NCBI GenBank assembly: GCA_019636375.1
Contig: JAHBXS010000002.1
Coordinates: 709,621 to 773,620 of the forward strand
Source: Pirellulaceae bacterium
GTDB taxonomy: Bacteria > Planctomycetota > Planctomycetia > Pirellulales > Pirellulaceae
Length of the DNA: 64,000 nt
Direction of reading: 5' to 3'
Of this stretch, positions 1-10,448 are shown piece by piece. Position numbers and translations under genes: made by a program. Each line of letters opens with the position of its first letter. Positions within the stretch are counted from its first letter, which is position 1. Below the pieces are notes generated by a model. That model saw nothing but the letters and a program-made list of their open reading frames with translations. It did no database searches and was not told the DNA's origin.

Positions 1-492
1 CGTGTCAAGGCGATGTTGCTGTTGATTCTGGCACGACATCCGAAACTGCTCATTCTCGACGAACCAACGAATGGGCTCGATCCGGTTGCCAAGCAAGAAG
101 TCTTATCCGAGTTGATGCAAATCGTCAACGATGAGTCACGCACGATTCTGTACTCATCCCACAACACCCATGACGTGGAACAAATCAGCGACACAATCAC
201 TTTCATCGACCGGGGTCGCGTGATCGCCTCGAACGACCGAGACGAATTTTTGAATCAGTGGCGACGGTTCAAAATTCATGCGGATACAGACTGGCAAACA
301 CCGGCGATTGAGGGCCTGTATTTGGAATCGACCTTTGGCAAACTGCGGGTGTTCACACTGGACAGGTATTCCATCGAGGTCGAGTCGCAACTGGAGGCAT
401 CTGGGGCGACTTTGGAAACTAGCGAAGCGTTGACACTGGAAGAGATTTTTATTGCCGCCGTTGCTCGCGGTCGAAAGGAAAACTGCGAATGA
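1..492 (+). CDS. ABC transporter ATP-binding protein (5' end cut by window)
   Basis: The reading frame is open from base 1, so only the C-terminal 163 codons are visible. They contain Walker B plus D-loop (LLILDEPTNGLDP) and the switch histidine (YSSHNTHDVEQ), followed by the usual C-terminal domain of CcmA/NatA-like exporters. The Walker A and LSGGQ-type signature lie outside the window. The subunit would hydrolyse ATP for the membrane protein encoded next, whose ATG overlaps this stop codon (ATGA). Substrate unknown. Confidence 0.93.
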   Translation, partial: RVKAMLLLILARHPKLLILDEPTNGLDPVAKQEVLSELMQIVNDESRTILYSSHNTHDVEQISDTITFIDRGRVIASNDRDEFLNQWRRFKIHADTDWQTPAIEGLYLESTFGKLRVFTLDRYSIEVESQLEASGATLETSEALTLEEIFIAAVARGRKENCE

Positions 493-1163
493 ATCCACAA
501 GCCATCCAAATCTTGTTTTTCAAGGACTTGTTCCTCAGCCGCTGGGCCCTGTTTGGTTATCTGATCGGAGGGCTGTTGAGTGCTCTCGTGACCTGTCTAC
601 CAGGCCAAACGTTTGGCTTTATCGGTTTTATTTTGATCGTCACCGTAACCATCGCGGCTGGGATCCACTTGATCGGCATGCTGTTGCTATCCGAGCCGAT
701 CGAAATGACTCGAACCTTCATCATGAGCTTGCCGGTCAGTTTGCTGGATTACTCGATTGCCAAAATCTCGGTGGTATTGGTTGCATTTTTAATCCCGTGG
801 GTCGGCATGCTGGCCTGTTTGACGGTGTTGACGTTTATCGTTCCGGGAGCGAAGGCCGGAGTGCTGGTACTGATTGTGCTTCTGTTCATGTTTATGATGG
901 GGGGATTTTCATTGCAGTTGGTCACAGCCGTGATCACCCAGTCGGTCGGCTGGACGATCGTGATGGTCGTGTTGGGGAATGTTTTATTCAATCTGTTTGC
1001 GAAGTTTGTGAATGAGCATCCAGTGATTGCCGAAATCGCCAAAGGTGATTCGATCGCTTGGCCTCCTGTGGTCTTGCAGATATTGGCCGTTGAAGCGATC
1101 GTCGTCATCGCAGCTATTGCGTTTGCTTTTGTCTGGCAGAGCCGGCGCAGGGATTTGGTTTGA
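489..1163 (+). CDS. ABC-2 type exporter permease
   Basis: 224-residue, strongly hydrophobic protein with about six predicted membrane helices and almost no soluble domain, ending in a short basic tail (QSRRRDLV). The start codon overlaps the stop of the ATPase gene, which points to translational coupling and to one transporter complex in the cytoplasmic membrane. The length fits small ABC-2 permeases. No substrate can be inferred. The stop codon shares one base with the ATG of the acyltransferase gene, so the three genes form a tight operon. Confidence 0.82.
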   Translation: MNPQAIQILFFKDLFLSRWALFGYLIGGLLSALVTCLPGQTFGFIGFILIVTVTIAAGIHLIGMLLLSEPIEMTRTFIMSLPVSLLDYSIAKISVVLVAFLIPWVGMLACLTVLTFIVPGAKAGVLVLIVLLFMFMMGGFSLQLVTAVITQSVGWTIVMVVLGNVLFNLFAKFVNEHPVIAEIAKGDSIAWPPVVLQILAVEAIVVIAAIAFAFVWQSRRRDLV

Positions 1164-2335
1164 TGGCAGCGGATAACCGACAGGCCAACCGTATCCATTA
1201 TCTCGACAACTTGCGTGCCTTGGCGATGTTGCTGGGGGTCTATTTGCATGGCGCCCTGGCCTACGCCGAGCCTTCGCGTGCGATTTGGCTGGCCACAGAT
1301 CGAGCAGGGAGTCGGGTTTTGGACATGTCCATTTGGTGGATTCACCTGTTTCGGATGAGTCTGTTTTTTCTGTTGTCGGGGTACTTTGCCAAGCTGCTGG
1401 TCACTCGCCGGGGCCTGCGGGAGTTTGTTCGGAATCGCGGAATCAGGATCGCGTTGCCTTTTGTGCTTTTTTACCCCGTGTTGTTTGTCGCCTTGAGTGT
1501 TGTGATTGTGTTCGCCGTGTCATACGTGCAAGAACCACTGGGGTTGTTGGGATTGATTGTCGAGGTGGGACGAAATCCGGAGACAAGAGCAAGTGGCGCG
1601 ACTTGGAGCACCATTCATTTATGGTTCCTGTATTATTTGCTGATGTTCTCGCTAATAGCTGCGATGGCCAGTCGCTGCTCTTGGCCAAAATTTAGATGGC
1701 CCGTTTGGTTGTCGGGCCAGAGATGGTTGCTCGTTTTTGTTCCGCTGGTTTTGGTTCCGGGGGTGCTCGGAGGAGGAGTCCCCATCGCCGCTCCTGAGTC
1801 GTTTGAGCCAGCGTGGTGGCCGTTTTTGTTTTACGGATTGTTTTACTGGGCAGGTTGGTTGTGGTATGGGCGTGAGGAAACGCTGGAGCGTTGGCAACCC
1901 TGGTGTTGGTGGCTGGTGGGATTAAGTTGCGTGCTGTTTGTCCCCTACTACTCGATGCTCCCGGTGCTCGATATTGGGATGATCGAACAAGGCCAATATC
2001 CGCTGACAGGCGGAGTCTATTTGATCGAATGCGTTTTGACCGCTTACCTGTCGGTCTTGTTAACCATCAGTGCGGTGCTTGTTGGGCAACGACTGTTGTC
2101 GTGTTCCAGTGTTTGGCTTAAGTTCTGTGCTGATTCATCATATTGGGTCTATCTGCTCCATCTGCCAATCGTCCTGTTTTTGCAAACGCTACTAATTCCC
2201 GCAGCGATATCAGTCTGGCTAAAGTTGTTCTTGGTGACTTGCGGGACTTGGCTCTTTTGCGTCGCCACTTACGTCGTGTTTGTTCGTTACACGCCTATCG
2301 GCTGGATGCTGCATGGGAAAAGGACTTTTCCTTGA
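1163..2335 (+). CDS. Acyltransferase family 3 membrane protein (OpgC-like)
   Basis: About 390 residues with ten or so membrane helices. The N-terminus has the family 3 signature YLDNLRALAMLLGVYLHG with the conserved His in the first helix. The family (PF01757) transfers acyl or succinyl groups to glycans or other extracytoplasmic substrates; OpgC modifies periplasmic glucans. I chose ATG 1163, which overlaps the upstream stop by one base (TGATG), over an in-frame TTG at 1160. Coupling to the ABC exporter suggests modification of an exported molecule, which is inference. Confidence 0.82.
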   Translation: MAADNRQANRIHYLDNLRALAMLLGVYLHGALAYAEPSRAIWLATDRAGSRVLDMSIWWIHLFRMSLFFLLSGYFAKLLVTRRGLREFVRNRGIRIALPFVLFYPVLFVALSVVIVFAVSYVQEPLGLLGLIVEVGRNPETRASGATWSTIHLWFLYYLLMFSLIAAMASRCSWPKFRWPVWLSGQRWLLVFVPLVLVPGVLGGGVPIAAPESFEPAWWPFLFYGLFYWAGWLWYGREETLERWQPWCWWLVGLSCVLFVPYYSMLPVLDIGMIEQGQYPLTGGVYLIECVLTAYLSVLLTISAVLVGQRLLSCSSVWLKFCADSSYWVYLLHLPIVLFLQTLLIPAAISVWLKLFLVTCGTWLFCVATYVVFVRYTPIGWMLHGKRTFP

Positions 2336-2352
2336 GCAAATTGATGGAACAT

Positions 2353-3222
2353 TCAAAGTTCACGCAGAAGCGGGAAAAAATCGCCGCTGAGTTTTTGGCC
2401 TTTGGGGATTGGGGGGACTCCGGCGAGAAGGGGCTCATCCGTTTCGGAGCAAACACCGTCACGGACTACATTCAAGACGACGGCTCGGCGGGGTCGGGGA
2501 CTATGGTTGGCGTTTGAGCCGTGAACCAGCAAGGGATGATGAAAGGCACACTCTCCCGCTTGCAACTCGATAGCGACCGGCTGAGAAAACTGCTCCCACT
2601 GCTCGTCGGTCAATACAGCTCTAATCGCGTCCATGTCACCCGCCAGGCCCGTGATGGGCAACAGTGGCCAGCGATGACTGCCACTAATGTATTGCAGACA
2701 TCCGTTTTCACGGGTGCTGTCATCCAGCCCGATCCAACACGTCAAATGAGCCATGGGAGTCGTGCGTGTCCAATAAGAGTAGTCTTGATGCCACGCCACC
2801 ACGCCGCCATGCCTAGCCGGTTTACAAAACAACTGATCGTGCCAGAACCTCACACTCCCCCCAAGCAACTGACTGGCGGCCATTGTGAATGCGGGATGCC
2901 AGAGTAGATCGTGAAAACCAGGTCGCAAACGCCAGGCACCCAAGGCATGGAACAAGACTTCGTTAGGATCATTCGATTCGTTCGTGTGATACTCGTACCA
3001 ATACTCCTGCCCAGCGTGTTGTGGCTCGAAAAATTCGGTTAATTCCTCACGGAGAATCTGAAGTTGACTTTCGGTCAAAATCCGCACACCACTCAAGTAC
3101 CCGTGCTCGTGAAAAAATGCGATCTGTTCGTCACTCAAACGATAGACATCCCAATCGGATTCTCTTTGGGGCATCTCAAAAAGAGCCCCCAAACTATAAT
3201 GCTTTTTGGCAAGGTCAGTCAT
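2353..3222 (-). CDS. Phytanoyl-CoA dioxygenase (PhyH) family protein
   Basis: 289 residues. The Fe(II)/2-oxoglutarate facial triad is visible: HQD in [10 protein letters not shown], and the distal His in [10 protein letters not shown], followed by an Arg-rich strand ([12 protein letters not shown]) that would bind 2-oxoglutarate. Length and motif spacing fit the PhyH family, which hydroxylates small molecules; planctomycetes carry many paralogues. The substrate is not predictable. The gene converges with the acyltransferase gene with only 17 bp between stops and is not obviously in an operon. Confidence 0.85.
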   Translation of the reverse strand: MTDLAKKHYSLGALFEMPQRESDWDVYRLSDEQIAFFHEHGYLSGVRILTESQLQILREELTEFFEPQHAGQEYWYEYHTNESNDPNEVLFHALGAWRLRPGFHDLLWHPAFTMAASQLLGGSVRFWHDQLFCKPARHGGVVAWHQDYSYWTRTTPMAHLTCWIGLDDSTRENGCLQYISGSHRWPLLPITGLAGDMDAIRAVLTDEQWEQFSQPVAIELQAGECAFHHPLLVHGSNANHSPRPRRAVVLNVVRDGVCSETDEPLLAGVPPIPKGQKLSGDFFPLLREL

Positions 3223-3302
3223 GTTTCAAAAACCTATCGCGACTCGATTACGATTCAATCGCCCTGAATAAATTGCAGCCTTCTTCAATCGCTCCCGCTC
3301 GG

Positions 3303-4157
3303 CTATTTGTCCGATTTGTCTTGTGGTTTGATAGGCAAAAGTTCGATTTTGCGAAATTGGGTGGGATGGCTTTCGGATTGAATTGAGATGGTGCCTTCGC
3401 TGATCAGCAAGTTGCCGTCTTTGATCAATTTTTGAGCGTAGCCGTCCCGTTCATCGTATTGGGGTTCGGTGTATTCGAGAACAACCTTGCCATTGATGAT
3501 GTGGCGGATGATTTCGCTTCCCAGAACTTCGACCTCACCCGTAACCCATTGGTCGCCGTGGTAGGTCTCGGAACTGCTGTTGGTGCAATGCGGAAGAAAC
3601 AGTTTTCCGTTGAGGACGACGTTGGTTCCTGGGGTACAGAGGTTGAACGTGGAACGAGGATTCGTACCGTCACCCCCGAGAAGTTGCACCTCAATGGAAA
3701 CAGGAAAGTCTTGATTGAGTTCCATTGTCTCAGGGTCTTGGCCGTGCAACATCAGCCCGTTATTGCGAAAGGCCCAACCAGGTCCGTTCGGGCATTGCTG
3801 GCCGATAAAGCGATACTCAACCCGCAGTCGATAATGAGAAAATTTGTCCTTGTAAAACAGATGCCCGAATTTTTTGAATCCACCTTCAAAATCTTCCGGG
3901 ACATAGTCTGCGTATGAAACGGTTAACAACCCGTCCTCGACACGAAAAGTATCAGCGTAATTGTCGCCCAATTCATGCCCAACGATCTTGGCCGTCCAGC
4001 CAGTCAAATCTTGGCCATTGAACAGCTGAATCCACTCAGGCTCGACGGACTGCGATTCCTCCTGGGCGTTTACGATCGGAGCTTTGATCAAAACGAACAA
4101 AGCTATCAATGCGATTAGTGTTCTAAATTTGCGGGCGTAAAATCCAATCAAGGACAT
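3303..4157 (-). CDS. Secreted DUF1080 (3-keto-disaccharide hydrolase) protein
   Basis: 284 residues beginning with a signal peptide (hydrophobic core LIALIALFVLIKAPIVNA, cleavage expected near NAQEE). The DUF1080 jelly-roll starts at WIQLFNGQDLTGW and ends near RKIELLPI. This concanavalin-like fold is much expanded in planctomycetes and is linked to hydrolysis of 3-keto-glycosides or to glycan binding. An AGGAG sits about 7 bases before the ATG on the minus strand, supporting the start. No sugar-catabolic partner gene lies next to it. Confidence 0.86.
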   Translation of the reverse strand: MSLIGFYARKFRTLIALIALFVLIKAPIVNAQEESQSVEPEWIQLFNGQDLTGWTAKIVGHELGDNYADTFRVEDGLLTVSYADYVPEDFEGGFKKFGHLFYKDKFSHYRLRVEYRFIGQQCPNGPGWAFRNNGLMLHGQDPETMELNQDFPVSIEVQLLGGDGTNPRSTFNLCTPGTNVVLNGKLFLPHCTNSSSETYHGDQWVTGEVEVLGSEIIRHIINGKVVLEYTEPQYDERDGYAQKLIKDGNLLISEGTISIQSESHPTQFRKIELLPIKPQDKSDK

Positions 4158-4236
4158 CGTTTTCTCCTAAATGCAGACATGAACTACCCGTCATTTTAGC
4201 AGTTTGCATGGGCGTTCGCGTAGACTCAGAGCCGGA

Positions 4237-5040
4237 TTAGAGTATTAAACTGGCGTGGAATCTTTTGGCAGGTTCAGAATTTCTGCGGCCCTTGATCCGC
4301 ACATAAGGAGCAACAAAATGGCTGCGGTGCTCGAAAGTCCCTGGGGCCTTGCTTTGATCGGCATGAAACGGCTCACGCAAGTCCTCGATCACAAATCCTG
4401 CCCGACAAATTCCGCCGAGTAGTGTTTCCCAGCGATGAGCAAATTCGAAGGTCCCCGGCTCACGCACCAAGTTCGCTTGTCCCGCAGGAGCAAGAGGTTC
4501 GTCACTGTAATAAGGCCGTTCGAGGCAGTACTTTCCTCGCTCTGCGTCGAGCCCGATCTGAAGACTATGCGGTGTCTTGTGCTGGCTAATGTACAAGCCT
4601 TGCGGTTTGATGACTCGAGCAACCTCGGCAAACACTGCCAATGGATTCGGAAGGTAACAAGTACTCACCGGATGGATGACGAGATCGAATTGGGCATCGG
4701 CAAACATCGAAAGGTTGTCCATTGAGCCTTCCACAATTTGAAATGGCAATCCCAATTGATCGCGCATTTGTCGGTCGAGGTCGAGCATCTCGGAGCTAAA
4801 GTCGAGCACCGTCACATGCGCGCCTGCCGCTGCATAGAGTGGTCCGTGCTTGCCTCCGCCGGCGGCGAGACAGAGAACATGCCAGCCACGAATATCGCCC
4901 CCCAACCAGCCGACGGAATCGACATGTTGCAGCGGATCGATAAGCTCCTCGGGTTGAACGGGCCGAGCCAGTCGGTGTCCGTGCTTGGCCATCTGCTGCC
5001 AGGCTTGACGATTCTGTTGTACAAAATTCTCGCGACTCAT
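4237..5040 (-). CDS. SAM-dependent class I methyltransferase
   Basis: About 267 residues from MSRENFVQQNRQAW; I prefer this ATG to one 18 codons upstream because family members usually start just before the NRQAW helix. The SAM-binding motif I is VLCLAAGGGKHGP, with the acidic motif II residue in VTVLDFSSEML and a motif IV-like FDLVIHPVSTCYLP. A Methyltransf_11-type fold is likely. The small-molecule substrate is unknown and the neighbours give no hint. Confidence 0.82.
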   Translation of the reverse strand: MSRENFVQQNRQAWQQMAKHGHRLARPVQPEELIDPLQHVDSVGWLGGDIRGWHVLCLAAGGGKHGPLYAAAGAHVTVLDFSSEMLDLDRQMRDQLGLPFQIVEGSMDNLSMFADAQFDLVIHPVSTCYLPNPLAVFAEVARVIKPQGLYISQHKTPHSLQIGLDAERGKYCLERPYYSDEPLAPAGQANLVREPGTFEFAHRWETLLGGICRAGFVIEDLREPFHADQSKAPGTFEHRSHFVAPYVRIKGRRNSEPAKRFHASLIL

Positions 5041-5208
5041 TGGGGCTATTTGGTGAGAATACTTAGTGACCGACACGAGGCTCGCCGCCGACACGTGGCT
5101 CGCCGCTCGGCAGACTCAAACAGAAAGAGTATAACAAGGCTTTGCGACTTTCGGTGGTTCTGAACCCTTGTCCATCAAGACAATCTCAAATTACTCTGAA
5201 TTCTCTGT

Positions 5209-5658
5209 ATGAATCGCCGCAATGAAGAACCACCGCAATTCCAGCGCCGAATCGTGGTACGTGGGGCAGAGATCCATTCGCTGGGTGGAATCCGTTTAGA
5301 GTCTGCGGTTCGTTGGTTTGAAGAAACCGAATACGCCTTTTTGCGAAGTCGCGGTTTGAGCGTTTCGATGCGCGACGAACGAGGACAGTTTGGCTTTCCT
5401 CGACTGACGACGGAAATCGAGATTCACCAAACTATCGAGCCATTTAGTGCGTTAGAAATTTCGCTGTGGCTGGCAGACTTAAGTCCCAAACAATTGGCTT
5501 ATCAATTTCAGGCCACGCATTCGTTACGAGAGGGAGAAAAAGCCATCATCGCTTCGTGCCGTTACACGGCCGCCTGTTGCCGGTTTCCTCCGAACCAGTT
5601 TCCCTACCCGATTTTGATCCCGGATTGGGTATTTCTGCAACTCAGCAGACATCCTTAG
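5209..5658 (+). CDS. Hotdog-fold acyl-CoA thioesterase-like protein
   Basis: 149 residues with the pattern of a 4-hydroxybenzoyl-CoA thioesterase-type hotdog: the helix segment VRWFEETEYAFLRSRGL followed by beta strands (LTTEIEIHQTIEPFS, LEISLWLADLSPK). The usual catalytic Asp and GHVN-like motif of 4HBT enzymes are not evident; in their place is EIHSLGGIRLES. Activity is therefore uncertain. It lies between a methyltransferase gene and the topoisomerase pair and appears to stand alone. Confidence 0.65.
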   Translation: MNRRNEEPPQFQRRIVVRGAEIHSLGGIRLESAVRWFEETEYAFLRSRGLSVSMRDERGQFGFPRLTTEIEIHQTIEPFSALEISLWLADLSPKQLAYQFQATHSLREGEKAIIASCRYTAACCRFPPNQFPYPILIPDWVFLQLSRHP

Positions 5659-5696
5659 TTTAAGCATCGACCGCAAGAATTGCTTTGACGAGCTCT

Positions 5697-7604
5697 TTAG
5701 ACGTCAATTTCTTCAGCGTCTTCCGCGCGATCCATGATGAAACGGAAACGGGCGGAGGCGTCTTTGCCCATCAGGTCGCTCATCACGCGATCTGTTTCCA
5801 GGTGGTCGTCGATTTCCACTTGCAACAACCGTCGCGTATCTGGATTGAGCGTGGTTTCCCACAAGACCTTGGGCATCATCTCCCCCAGACCCTTGAATCG
5901 CGTGATTTCCGGTTTCGCGCGGCCCCCGTGCTCATTGACGATCCGCTCGCGGTCCTCCTCGTCGTTGGCCCAATAAGTCTCCTTGCCGATATCGATTCGA
6001 TAAAGGGGCGGCACGGCAATGAAGACTCGTCCATCAGCGATCAATCCCGGCATGTGCCGATAGAAGAAGGTCAACAACAGGGTCGTGATGTGATGTCCGT
6101 CAGAGTCGGCATCGGCGAGCAGGATGATTTTCTGATAGCGGAGCCGGGTCAAATCGAGGTCCTTGCCGATCCCGCAACCGAGCGACGTCACAATGTCTTG
6201 GATTTCTTTGTTCTCCAAGATTTTCTTTAGACCCACGGCTTCGGTGTTGAGCACCTTTCCGCGCAAGGGCAAAATTGCTTGCTGGTTCCGGTCGCGGCCC
6301 TGTTTGGCCGTTCCACCAGCGGAGTCCCCTTCGACAATAAACAACTCCGAACCATCTCGACCGGCATTGAGGCAATCGGAAAGTTTTCCGGGCAACATCG
6401 CTCCCCGACCGCCCCCCGTTTTTCTGGAGACGGCTTCACTGGCGGCCCGCGAGGCAGCCCTGGCTCGCGCCGCCGCAATGATCCGCGCGACGACCGCGTC
6501 GGCCGTTGTTCGGTTGCTATTGAGCCATTGCTCCAAGGCGGGACGGACGGTGTTATCGACCGTGTTTTGCAATTCGGGATTGTTAAGGCGATCTTTGGTT
6601 TGGCCTTGAAACTGCGGTTCACTGATAAACACCGAGACAATGGCGACGAGTCCTTCGCGAATGTCTTCGTGGGTGATTTTGACTCCGCGAGGAATCAGAT
6701 CATGAGTTTCGAAGTAATTCCTCACGGCCTTGGTGAGTCCGCTGCGAAAGCCGTTTTCGTGGGTGCCGCCCGATCCAGTCGGAATTCCGTTGACATAAGA
6801 GCGGACGTGTTCGTCCGTCGACTCAGTCCACTGCATCACGATCTCGATCCGTTCTTCGGCGTCCTTGTGCAGCGTGTAGGGCTGCTCGTGAATCGGACGG
6901 GCATTCCTTTCGTTCAAAACTTTTTTCAGATAATCGACGACCCCCTGCTCGTGGAAAAAGGTTTCCTTGGTTTGCTTGGCTTCGTCGTGATAGATGACTT
7001 TGATGCCGCGATGCAAGAAACTGGTGACTTCCAACCGAGAGCGAATCAGGGCCGTGTCAAACTCGACCTTGGGGAAGATCGTCGGGTCGGGAGTGAAGGT
7101 GATCGAGGTCCCGCTCCCACGCACGGTCGCTTTGGCTTTCTGCAAATTCGTTTTGGGAACCCCTTTGGCGAACTCCATGCGGAACTGCTCGCCGTCTCGT
7201 TTGACGATCGCGACAAGGTGTTTCGAAAGGGCGTTCACAACAGACGCACCAACTCCGTGCAAACCGCCGGATGTCTTGTAATTCTTCCCTTCGAATTTCC
7301 CCCCGGCGTGGAGCATGGTGAGCACCATTTCCAAAGCCGTCTTTTTGGTCTTGGGGTGTTTATCGATGGGGATTCCCCGCCCGTTATCGGAAACGGTGAC
7401 GGTCGAATTGTCTTTGTGGAGTGTCACGACGATCTCAGAAGCGTGACCATTCATCGCTTCGTCGACGGAATTGTCGAGGATTTCCCAAATCAGATGGTGC
7501 AGGCCCGTTGAACCGACCCCACCGATATACATGCCGGGGCGTTTGCGAATGGGGTCAAGCCCTTCGAGGGCGACGATATCGGCAGCGGTGTACGATTTTG
7601 TCAT
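5697..7604 (-). CDS. parE: DNA topoisomerase IV / gyrase-type subunit B
   Basis: 635 residues, the length of ParE and short-type GyrB, without the C-terminal insertion of proteobacterial GyrB. The GHKL ATPase is clear: LDNSVDEAMNGHA (Bergerat N box), NGRGIP and GGLHGVGASVVNALS. The TOPRIM domain follows with FIVEGDSAGGTAKQGRDR and the metal-binding DADSDGHHI. With the upstream A subunit it forms an ATP-dependent type II topoisomerase that relaxes or decatenates DNA. The gene starts 3 bp after the A-subunit stop, with AAGGAG about 8 bases before the ATG inside the end of the previous gene. The choice between ParE and GyrB cannot be settled by eye. Confidence 0.9.
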   Translation of the reverse strand: MTKSYTAADIVALEGLDPIRKRPGMYIGGVGSTGLHHLIWEILDNSVDEAMNGHASEIVVTLHKDNSTVTVSDNGRGIPIDKHPKTKKTALEMVLTMLHAGGKFEGKNYKTSGGLHGVGASVVNALSKHLVAIVKRDGEQFRMEFAKGVPKTNLQKAKATVRGSGTSITFTPDPTIFPKVEFDTALIRSRLEVTSFLHRGIKVIYHDEAKQTKETFFHEQGVVDYLKKVLNERNARPIHEQPYTLHKDAEERIEIVMQWTESTDEHVRSYVNGIPTGSGGTHENGFRSGLTKAVRNYFETHDLIPRGVKITHEDIREGLVAIVSVFISEPQFQGQTKDRLNNPELQNTVDNTVRPALEQWLNSNRTTADAVVARIIAAARARAASRAASEAVSRKTGGGRGAMLPGKLSDCLNAGRDGSELFIVEGDSAGGTAKQGRDRNQQAILPLRGKVLNTEAVGLKKILENKEIQDIVTSLGCGIGKDLDLTRLRYQKIILLADADSDGHHITTLLLTFFYRHMPGLIADGRVFIAVPPLYRIDIGKETYWANDEEDRERIVNEHGGRAKPEITRFKGLGEMMPKVLWETTLNPDTRRLLQVEIDDHLETDRVMSDLMGKDASARFRFIMDRAEDAEEIDV

Positions 7605-7607
7605 GGT

Positions 7608-10085
7608 CTATTCTCCTTCATCCTCTTCCAAGGGGGGCGGTGCATCGGGGGGTGGGAAAACGACTTGCGAGATTTGGCCGTTCTTTTGAATCTCGGTCCC
7701 CTTGCCTCCCCGCGAGGTGACCCGATATTTGGCGGTGGAAATTGTCTTCTTGGCCCCGCGATTGGTCTCGACGACGAGCAAGTCCCTGTCACCGCTGCTC
7801 GGTTTAAAACCAATCAGTCGGTCGGTTTTGGCCAACTTAATCAACATGACTCCCTTACCGGCACCCGACAAATAATTGACTTCTTCCGCCGGGCAGACCA
7901 TCGCGCGGCACTGTGCCGTGACCGCCAAAATGGTCTCGTGTCCCGAAACGGGGAAGACGCTAACGATTTCCGCACCGGGTGCGACTCGTGCAAACCGCCT
8001 ACCACTGCGCGTCGACGGTTCGGCAAACGGTGCCAAACAGAATCGCAAAGCAAATCCATTACTGGCCGCTGCAAATCCGTGAACCTCTGGGCATAACTCA
8101 GGCTTCTTCGGATTTTCCTCGATATTCCCCACGACTCGCGGATCGAGTGACAGGCAGGCGACAATTTTTTCGCCATCCTTCATTTTAAACAACTTTTGAA
8201 TCGGTTCGCCGTAGCCGGTCGAGGCCGGAATATCGACCATTCGAGCCGAATAACAAACCCCCAGAGACGAGAAAAACGCCACCGATGCGCGGGTCGATCC
8301 AGCCACGCAAGCCAAGATGCGATCCCCCTCGCGCATCCGACTCTTCGACAAATCGGTGACTTGTTTTTGCCGTTTGACCCAACCATCAACTGTGATCAAG
8401 ATCGCGCAGTCTTCGGCGACAATAAAATCGTCGGCGGTGTATTCAGGTTCGTCGACAACGGTCAACATTTCGGTGCGACGTTTCCCTTCGGCAGATTTGG
8501 CGTACTTTTCTAACAGCCCTTCGATTTCTTCACGGACGATCTGCCAGCGACCTGAGTCGTTGGTGTCGCTGGAATCTTCCTTGAGAAGGCGGCGGATTTG
8601 TCGGGCTCGTTTTTCTTTTTCCTTGACTTCTTCTTGGATTAAGTTGATCTCAAGTCGGGCCAAGCGATAGAGTTTCAACTCAAGTATCGCGTCGGTCTGC
8701 TCAGCATCAAGGCCCCCTTTCTCAGCGGGGAAGCGGGCCATGATTTTCGCCGCCGCATCGGCCTTGCCTTCCGATTTACGGATGATCCGAATGATCTCGT
8801 CGAGAGCATCAAAGACGATCAGGAAACCGTGCAACAAATGCAAACGTTTTTCCAAAGCCGCCAGTTCGTTCTCAAGTCTGCGGGTGATCACCTCCAGGCG
8901 GAAGTGCAAGAAATGCCAAAGGATTTCCTTGAGCCCCAACCGCTCGGGAGCCCCAACTGCAGGGTTCTCGGTGGGAACGAGGCAAGTCATGTTGACGTTG
9001 AAGTTCGTTTGAAGAGGCGTGTTTTTGTAAAGGTAAGCGAGAGCCTTCGCTTCGTCGGCGTCTTTCTTCAGCAAGACCTCGATGCGAATATCTTCGGTCG
9101 AGAGATCCCGAACGTCTTGGATGAGGGGCATCTTGCCGGAAAATGCGATTTCGGCAATCCGTTCGACCAACACACTTTTATTGACACCGTACGGAATCGA
9201 ATTGATAACGAGGACCTTCAACCCCTTGGACTCCCCCGCCATTTTCGACGTGCCACGAACCCGCAGACTGCCGTGTCCGGTGCTGTAGATTTCTCGCAGT
9301 TCTTCTTTGGTGTTGATGACTTGGCCGCCGGTAGGAAAGTCGGGTCCCTGGACGGCATCGTTGGCGACGAGTTGATAGTCCTTGATCTCGGGGTCCTTCA
9401 ATAACTTCAGCAAAGCTCGGCAAATTTCGCCGAGGTTATGCGGCGGAATATTGGTGGCCATCCCAACGGCAATGCCAGTCGCTCCGTTGAGGAGCAGATT
9501 CGGAAGTTTGCTGGGGAGGACAACGGGCTCAAGTCGTGTACCGTCGTAGTTGGGTTTGAAGTGAACTGTTTCGGTGCGCAAGTCCTCGAGGACTTCATCG
9601 GCCACAGCCGAAAGTCGGCACTCGGTGTAACGCATGGCCGCCGCGTTGTCACCATCGATGGAACCAAAGTTTCCACTGCCATCAACCAACGGCATTCGCA
9701 ATGAAAACGGTTGGGCCATCCGCACGAGTGCCTCGTAAATCGCACCGTCACCGTGTGGGTGCAAGTTACCCATCACATCGCCGACGACCTTGGCACATTT
9801 GCGGTGTTTGGCGCGGAAGTCCAAGCCTTGTTGGTCCATCGTGTACAGAATGCGTCGCTGTACGGGCTTGAGCCCGTCGCGAACATCCGGGAGCGCGCGG
9901 CTGGTGATGACCGACAACGAATAGTTAAGGTAACGCGACTGCGCGGCGAGGCGTAGGGGGATTCCCTCTACAACTTCATCCAGAAGGTCTCTTCCATCAG
10001 CAGTCGTTCGGGAACGAGCGGACTTCGAGCGCGAACCGCTGGAGGAAGTCGGCGAACTTCCACGGGGTCTCTTATTTTTGGCCAA
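7608..10085 (-). CDS. parC: DNA topoisomerase IV / gyrase-type subunit A
   Basis: 825 residues. The breakage-reunion core has the signatures [20 protein letters not shown] and [17 protein letters not shown], with the catalytic Tyr in [10 protein letters not shown]. The C-terminal half is a beta-pinwheel. The GyrA-box of gyrases (QRRGGKG) is degenerate at its usual first-blade place ([12 protein letters not shown]), but a partial one, TSRGGKG, lies about 30 residues from the C-terminus; this favours a topoisomerase IV-like enzyme. The start is TTG, preceded by AGGAGG nine bases upstream. The N-terminus is a Lys/Ser/Arg-rich tail. It is cotranscribed with the B subunit gene. Confidence 0.9.
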   Translation of the reverse strand: MAKNKRPRGSSPTSSSGSRSKSARSRTTADGRDLLDEVVEGIPLRLAAQSRYLNYSLSVITSRALPDVRDGLKPVQRRILYTMDQQGLDFRAKHRKCAKVVGDVMGNLHPHGDGAIYEALVRMAQPFSLRMPLVDGSGNFGSIDGDNAAAMRYTECRLSAVADEVLEDLRTETVHFKPNYDGTRLEPVVLPSKLPNLLLNGATGIAVGMATNIPPHNLGEICRALLKLLKDPEIKDYQLVANDAVQGPDFPTGGQVINTKEELREIYSTGHGSLRVRGTSKMAGESKGLKVLVINSIPYGVNKSVLVERIAEIAFSGKMPLIQDVRDLSTEDIRIEVLLKKDADEAKALAYLYKNTPLQTNFNVNMTCLVPTENPAVGAPERLGLKEILWHFLHFRLEVITRRLENELAALEKRLHLLHGFLIVFDALDEIIRIIRKSEGKADAAAKIMARFPAEKGGLDAEQTDAILELKLYRLARLEINLIQEEVKEKEKRARQIRRLLKEDSSDTNDSGRWQIVREEIEGLLEKYAKSAEGKRRTEMLTVVDEPEYTADDFIVAEDCAILITVDGWVKRQKQVTDLSKSRMREGDRILACVAGSTRASVAFFSSLGVCYSARMVDIPASTGYGEPIQKLFKMKDGEKIVACLSLDPRVVGNIEENPKKPELCPEVHGFAAASNGFALRFCLAPFAEPSTRSGRRFARVAPGAEIVSVFPVSGHETILAVTAQCRAMVCPAEEVNYLSGAGKGVMLIKLAKTDRLIGFKPSSGDRDLLVVETNRGAKKTISTAKYRVTSRGGKGTEIQKNGQISQVVFPPPDAPPPLEEDEGE

Positions 10086-10448
10086 GCGGGCTTTCCTCCT
10101 GGAGATTTCGTTTTTGCGTTTTGGGGCTCAGAATCCGTCGTGCCACCTAACCGGGTCACGGGGGTAGCTTGGCTGGAAACAGGCCGCTCAATTTTGCCAA
10201 CTTTCGGCAGTTTCGGGGCGGGTCCTTGAGTCGTAAAACCTTACCGAACCGCCAAATTGTAACGCGATTGTTACGTTCGTTATAGCCGGATGTTCGGTTT
10301 GTGCCGCCGCTTAATCGCAATTGTAGGAAAGCTCGTTGAGATTCTCTGAAATGGAATTTTGCGATTTGCCGAAACAGACGGCAGACACGTTTTTTTCAGC
10401 GCCGCTGGGGCTCTGTCCTCGCGTCATCCCTGTCCAGGAGCCAGTTCC
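10086..10448. promoter_or_regulatory. Divergent intergenic region between topoisomerase and secreted-protein genes
   Basis: 363 bp without a convincing gene, presumably holding promoters in both directions. An inverted repeat GTAAC-N6-GTTAC lies at 10259-10274 and could be an operator; this is a pattern observation only. A purine-rich CCAGGAG precedes the ATG at 10449 by about eight bases. Confidence 0.4.
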
